This document shows positions 23,769 through 27,072 of a stretch of 27,072 nucleotides of DNA, in pieces. The notes beneath the pieces are model-generated. The model was not told where the DNA came from. It ran no database searches and worked only from the letters and a program-made list of their open reading frames with translations. Positions within the stretch are counted from its first letter, which is position 1, and each line of letters begins with the position of its first letter. A program made the position numbers and the translations under genes. The DNA comes from an uncultured Bacteroidota bacterium (GTDB taxonomy: Bacteria > Bacteroidota > Bacteroidia > JADZBD01), in the NCBI GenBank assembly GCA_937924855.1, contig CALEYQ010000050.1:1-27072 (forward strand). Direction: 5' to 3'.

Positions 23769-25106
23769 TTAAAGTGCCTTAACTGCCATTTTAAACTGAT
23801 GCCCGCGGTCTTCAAAATTTTCGAACAAATCGAAACTTGCACAGCAAGGCGACAACAAAACCGTTTCTCCTTTTTTGGCAAGGGAATAAGATTTCTTAAC
23901 TGCTTCTTTGGCTGAATCAGTTTCAACAATAACCGGCACTACTCCTTTGAAGGCTTTGATTATTTTTTTGTTGTCTTTTCCCAGGCAAACGATGGCTTTT
24001 ACTTTCTCCTTAACCAAATCCCGGAGCAGTTCATAATCGTTACCCTTATCAACACCACCTACGATCCATACCACAGGTGTTTGCATGCTTTCCAGGGCAT
24101 ACCAGGTAGAATTCACATTGGTAGCTTTGGAATCATTGATAAAGGTGATTCCATGAACAGTAGCCACATGTTCGAGCCGGTGTTCAGCATTTTGAAAATC
24201 TGACAACGACTCACGGATGGTGGATTTCCGGATGTCGAGCAATCGACCGGCAATTCCTGCGGCCATTGAGTTGTAGAGGTTGTGTTTCCCCTGAAGCGCG
24301 AGTTCTTCTAAAAACATAGTTTGGTTGTTTTGGTTGATGTTTATATGGATTTGGTTGTCTGATAAAAAAGCTCCTTCTTTTACAGTTTCCTTTATGGAAA
24401 AGGGAATCATCCGGGACGGGATTACGGCCGATTTAAGTCCTTCGTTAATCCCCGGATCATCCAGGCAAAAAACAAAGGCATCTTCGGGTTTCTGGTTCTT
24501 TACAATTCCGAATTTTGATTTTATGTATTTGGAAAAGTCGTATTCGTACCTGTCGAGGTGGTCGGGCGTTATGTTCAGCAGGATGGCAACTTCCAGACGG
24601 GCTTTCTGCAATCCATCCAACTGAAAACTGCTTAATTCCAACACAAAATATTCCGGGTCGCGGTGAGCCACCTGTCGGGCCATGCTTTTCCCGATATTTC
24701 CTGCCAGTCCAACATCTAATCCGGCCTTTTGCAAAATGTGATATACTAAAAGTGTGGTGGTTGTTTTTCCATTGGTGCCGGTAATTCCAACCAGTTTTGC
24801 ATTTGAGAACCGTGCAGCGAGTTCGATTTCATCCACCACCGGAATATTTTTCCCAAGTGCTGATTTTACAATGTCGGCGGTGAAAGGAATTCCCGGACTC
24901 TTTACTATCTCATCGGCGGGAAAAATTCTATCGGAAGAGTGGAGTCCTTCCTCAAAATCAATGTTATTTTCTTTAAGCTCCTTTTTATATTGATCTTTAA
25001 TCTTTCCTTTATCAGAAAGAAAAACGTCAAAGCCTTTCCGGCTGGCCAGAATGGCTGCTCCCACCCCGCTTTCACCTCCGCCAAGTATGGAAATTTTCTT
25101 TTTCAT
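23769..25106 (-). CDS. murD: UDP-MurNAc-L-Ala--D-glutamate ligase
   Basis: This 445-residue enzyme adds D-Glu to UDP-MurNAc-L-Ala. The N-terminal domain starts with ILGGGESGVGAAILA at 7-21. The ATP site is GTNGKTTT at 110-117, with ELSSFQLD at 157-164 and NITPDHLDRY at 178-187 following, all MurD-typical. The C-terminal domain has EHRLE at 308-312, FINDSKATN at 322-330, LLSPCCASFD at 417-426 and FENFEDRGHQF at 428-438. Its start overlaps the mraY stop by 4 bases. A separate copy of its third domain follows immediately downstream. Confidence 0.97.
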   Translation of the reverse strand: MKKKISILGGGESGVGAAILASRKGFDVFLSDKGKIKDQYKKELKENNIDFEEGLHSSDRIFPADEIVKSPGIPFTADIVKSALGKNIPVVDEIELAARFSNAKLVGITGTNGKTTTTLLVYHILQKAGLDVGLAGNIGKSMARQVAHRDPEYFVLELSSFQLDGLQKARLEVAILLNITPDHLDRYEYDFSKYIKSKFGIVKNQKPEDAFVFCLDDPGINEGLKSAVIPSRMIPFSIKETVKEGAFLSDNQIHININQNNQTMFLEELALQGKHNLYNSMAAGIAGRLLDIRKSTIRESLSDFQNAEHRLEHVATVHGITFINDSKATNVNSTWYALESMQTPVVWIVGGVDKGNDYELLRDLVKEKVKAIVCLGKDNKKIIKAFKGVVPVIVETDSAKEAVKKSYSLAKKGETVLLSPCCASFDLFENFEDRGHQFKMAVKAL

Positions 25107-26365
25107 CTTAGTTTCAGTGTTACGATGGTGAATACCGCGAGCATGATTCCAACAATCCAGAAGCGGCTGACAATCTTTGATTCATGCATACCTTTCTTCT
25201 GAAAGTGATGGTGAAGGGGCGACATGAGAAAAATTCTTTTCCCTACCCCAGTTTTTTTCCGGGTGTACTTGAAGTACGCCACCTGGAGCATTACCGATAA
25301 ATTTTCAATCAGGAACACGCCGCACAAAACCGGAATAAGTAATTCCTTCCGGATGGCAATGGCAAAAACGGCAATGATGCCACCCAGGGCCAGGCTACCC
25401 GTATCACCCATAAAAACCTGAGCGGGATAGGAGTTATACCATAGGAATCCGATACAGGCTCCTACAAAAGCACCCATAAAAATTACCAGCTCACCCGAAT
25501 GCGGGATGAACATGATGTTGAGGTAATCGGCAAATACGGAGTTACCCGAAACGTAAGCCAGGATACCAAGCGTAACTCCGATGATTCCCGAGGTGCCGGT
25601 GGCCAATCCATCGATACCATCGGTAATGTTTGCGCCGTTCGAAACGGCAGTTACGATAAAAATTACAATGGGAATAAATATCAACCAGGCCCATGATTTT
25701 GCTTTTTCTCCAAGGAAACCAAGCAGGGAGGAGTAATCAAATTCATTATCCTTGACAAAGGGAATCGTCGTTTTCAAAGATTTTGAGTTTTCCCTGGAAT
25801 AAACCGTTTCGGTTTTTTTACCTTCCTGAGAATCGGGCAAAGGAGCGTCGATAGACAATTGAGCCTGCCCACCCCTTTGAATCTTTTCCCGAACTACAAC
25901 ATCTTCGTGCAAATACATGGTAGCACCTACTATCAACCCGATGCCTATTTGTCCGAGTATTTTGAATTTTCCATGCAGCCCTTTTTTGTCTTTCCGGAAA
26001 ACTTTAATGTAGTCATCGATGAATCCAATGAGTCCCAACCATACGGTTGTAATAAGCATCATGATGATGTAAACATTATGCAGCTTTGCGAAAAGAAGAG
26101 TGGGAATAAGGATGGCTGATAAAATAATCAGCCCCCCCATGGTTGGGGTTCCCTGCTTCTCATTCTGTCCGGTTAAGCCCAGATCGCGGATGGTTTCCCC
26201 TACCTGTCTGGCTCTCAAGAGTGCAATTATCCTTTTTCCAAAAACCCAGGAAATCAGTAGCGACACGAGGATGGCCATGGCGGTGCGGAATGAGATGTAC
26301 TGAAACACTCCGGCTCCCGGGAAGTCGAATTCTGAATCAAGCCATTTAAAGAGGTAATACAGCAT
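25103..26365 (-). CDS. mraY: Phospho-MurNAc-pentapeptide transferase (lipid I synthase)
   Basis: This 420-residue polytopic membrane enzyme transfers phospho-MurNAc-pentapeptide to undecaprenyl phosphate. Catalytic and Mg2+ residues are visible in GFIDDYIK (D117-D118), NITDGIDGLATG at 246-257, and MSPLHHHFQKKG near 380-395. It is about 60 residues longer than E. coli MraY because of an insert at about 153-222, a hydrophilic loop after the fourth membrane segment that should face the periplasm. Longer MraY proteins with such a loop are, as I recall, common in Bacteroidota. It overlaps the murE stop by one base. Confidence 0.96.
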   Translation of the reverse strand: MLYYLFKWLDSEFDFPGAGVFQYISFRTAMAILVSLLISWVFGKRIIALLRARQVGETIRDLGLTGQNEKQGTPTMGGLIILSAILIPTLLFAKLHNVYIIMMLITTVWLGLIGFIDDYIKVFRKDKKGLHGKFKILGQIGIGLIVGATMYLHEDVVVREKIQRGGQAQLSIDAPLPDSQEGKKTETVYSRENSKSLKTTIPFVKDNEFDYSSLLGFLGEKAKSWAWLIFIPIVIFIVTAVSNGANITDGIDGLATGTSGIIGVTLGILAYVSGNSVFADYLNIMFIPHSGELVIFMGAFVGACIGFLWYNSYPAQVFMGDTGSLALGGIIAVFAIAIRKELLIPVLCGVFLIENLSVMLQVAYFKYTRKKTGVGKRIFLMSPLHHHFQKKGMHESKIVSRFWIVGIMLAVFTIVTLKLR

Positions 26366-27072
26366 CAGGAATCCAGTTGGTTAAAAATTTCTTTTAATAT
26401 TTCCAGGTCATCGAATGGGAAGCGTTCTCCATTTATTTCCTGATAGGTTTCATGTCCTTTTCCGGCCACCAGTATGATATCGCCGGGTTGTGCCAGGGAA
26501 CAAGCCGTTTTAATGGCTTCCCGGCGATCGATGATGGAAATGACTTTTTTGCGTTCGTGGATTTCCACACCTGCTTCCATTTCCTTTATGATTTTCCCGG
26601 GATCTTCAGAGCGGGGATTATCAGAGGTAAGGATTACTTTATTGCTGAGTTTTGCTGCAAGAGAGGCCATTAGAGGACGTTTTGCCGCATCGCGATCGCC
26701 ACCGCACCCCACCACTGAAATCACATTTTCGTTTCCGGGCCTGATGTCCTGAATTGTTTTCAGCACATTTTCAAGTGCGTCGGGCGTATGGGCATAATCC
26801 ACAATTCCGGTGATACCACTTGTGGATCGAACATATTGGAACCTTCCTTCGGGTGAATCCAGGGTGCTAAGGGCAGTAAGAACATTTAGCGAGTCGCCGC
26901 CCAGTAATACAGCGGTACCATACACCGCCAGCAAATTGCTGGCATTAAAACCTCCAATCAGTTTGCTCCACACCTCAGTTCCGTCAAAATTTACCAGGAG
27001 TCCGGAGAATTGGTTTTCCATAACCTTTCCCTTAAAATCTGCGGCTGCGCGGAGTGAAAAGGTTTTTACCGT
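26365..27072 (-). CDS. murE: UDP-MurNAc-tripeptide synthetase, C-terminal part (5' end outside window)
   Basis: The frame is open to the window edge (about 235 residues visible), so the true start lies beyond 27072. The residues before the internal Met at 27021 (TVKTFSLRAAADFKGKV) continue the MurE sequence, so that Met is not the start. Visible motifs: IGGFNASNLLAVYG, GCGGDRDAAKRPLMA, SDNPRSEDP and AGKGHETYQ. DNPR is the amino-acid-binding motif linked to meso-diaminopimelate, so the peptidoglycan should be of the m-DAP type. It begins the visible part of the dcw operon. Confidence 0.96.
   Translation of the reverse strand, partial: TVKTFSLRAAADFKGKVMENQFSGLLVNFDGTEVWSKLIGGFNASNLLAVYGTAVLLGGDSLNVLTALSTLDSPEGRFQYVRSTSGITGIVDYAHTPDALENVLKTIQDIRPGNENVISVVGCGGDRDAAKRPLMASLAAKLSNKVILTSDNPRSEDPGKIIKEMEAGVEIHERKKVISIIDRREAIKTACSLAQPGDIILVAGKGHETYQEINGERFPFDDLEILKEIFNQLDS

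Noticed and set aside
26365..27021. MurE starting at the Met at 27021.
   Set aside because: The same frame continues upstream to the window edge with typical MurE sequence, so this Met is internal.
1..27072. tRNA or rRNA genes, CRISPR arrays, insertion sequences, phage or defence genes.
   Set aside because: None seen: no repeat-spacer pattern, transposase or integrase motif, or tRNA-like gene; intergenic gaps are all shorter than 100 bases.

Overview
The window comes from a member of the Bacteroidota. The evidence is a type IX secretion (T9SS) sorting domain on a PKD-repeat protein, an FtsZ ending in the Bacteroidota-style NSFLHDNVD tail, and upstream sequences that fit the phylum's TTG / TAnnTTTG promoter pattern with little sign of Shine-Dalgarno sites. 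MurE carries the DNPR motif that goes with meso-diaminopimelate peptidoglycan.

Right part (about 14830-27072, all minus strand): a division and cell wall (dcw) cluster, read from high to low coordinates as murE (5' end outside the window), mraY, murD, a stand-alone MurD C-terminal-domain paralogue, ftsW, murG, murC, ftsQ, ftsA and ftsZ. A strong intrinsic terminator follows ftsZ, and then comes yqeY. Most joints overlap or are a few bases apart, so this is one operon. It makes UDP-MurNAc-peptide (MurC/D/E), lipid I and II (MraY/MurG) and the division machinery (FtsW/Q/A/Z). No ddl or murB lies in its usual place here.

Middle part (10630-14828): a plus-strand YdcF/ElyC-like membrane protein, then a minus-strand pair (SRPBCC lipid-binding-fold protein and T9SS-exported PKD protein), then a plus-strand M23 peptidase with a C-terminal LysM domain.

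Left part (1-10530, all minus strand): a second long unidirectional run starting at a good Bacteroidota promoter. It holds icmF (fused isobutyryl-CoA mutase), a small Lys-rich secreted protein, a beta-lactamase-fold lipoprotein, an alpha/beta hydrolase, rdgB, a tandem two-copy D-Ala-D-Ala ligase, a membrane-anchored triple-PASTA protein, and a secreted protein running off the window.

The most unusual items are: (1) the roughly 900-residue Ddl-Ddl fusion, whose two halves have diverged at active-site positions, including a Tyr-to-Phe change linked elsewhere to D-Ala-D-Lac ligases; (2) the intact 161-residue MurD domain-3 paralogue inside the operon, lacking the KATN residues; (3) an apparent nine-residue loss of the first strand of the IcmF cobalamin-binding domain; (4) a very long, almost purely acidic PV(S/A)E-repeat linker in FtsZ. 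All family assignments come from reading motifs; no database search was run.
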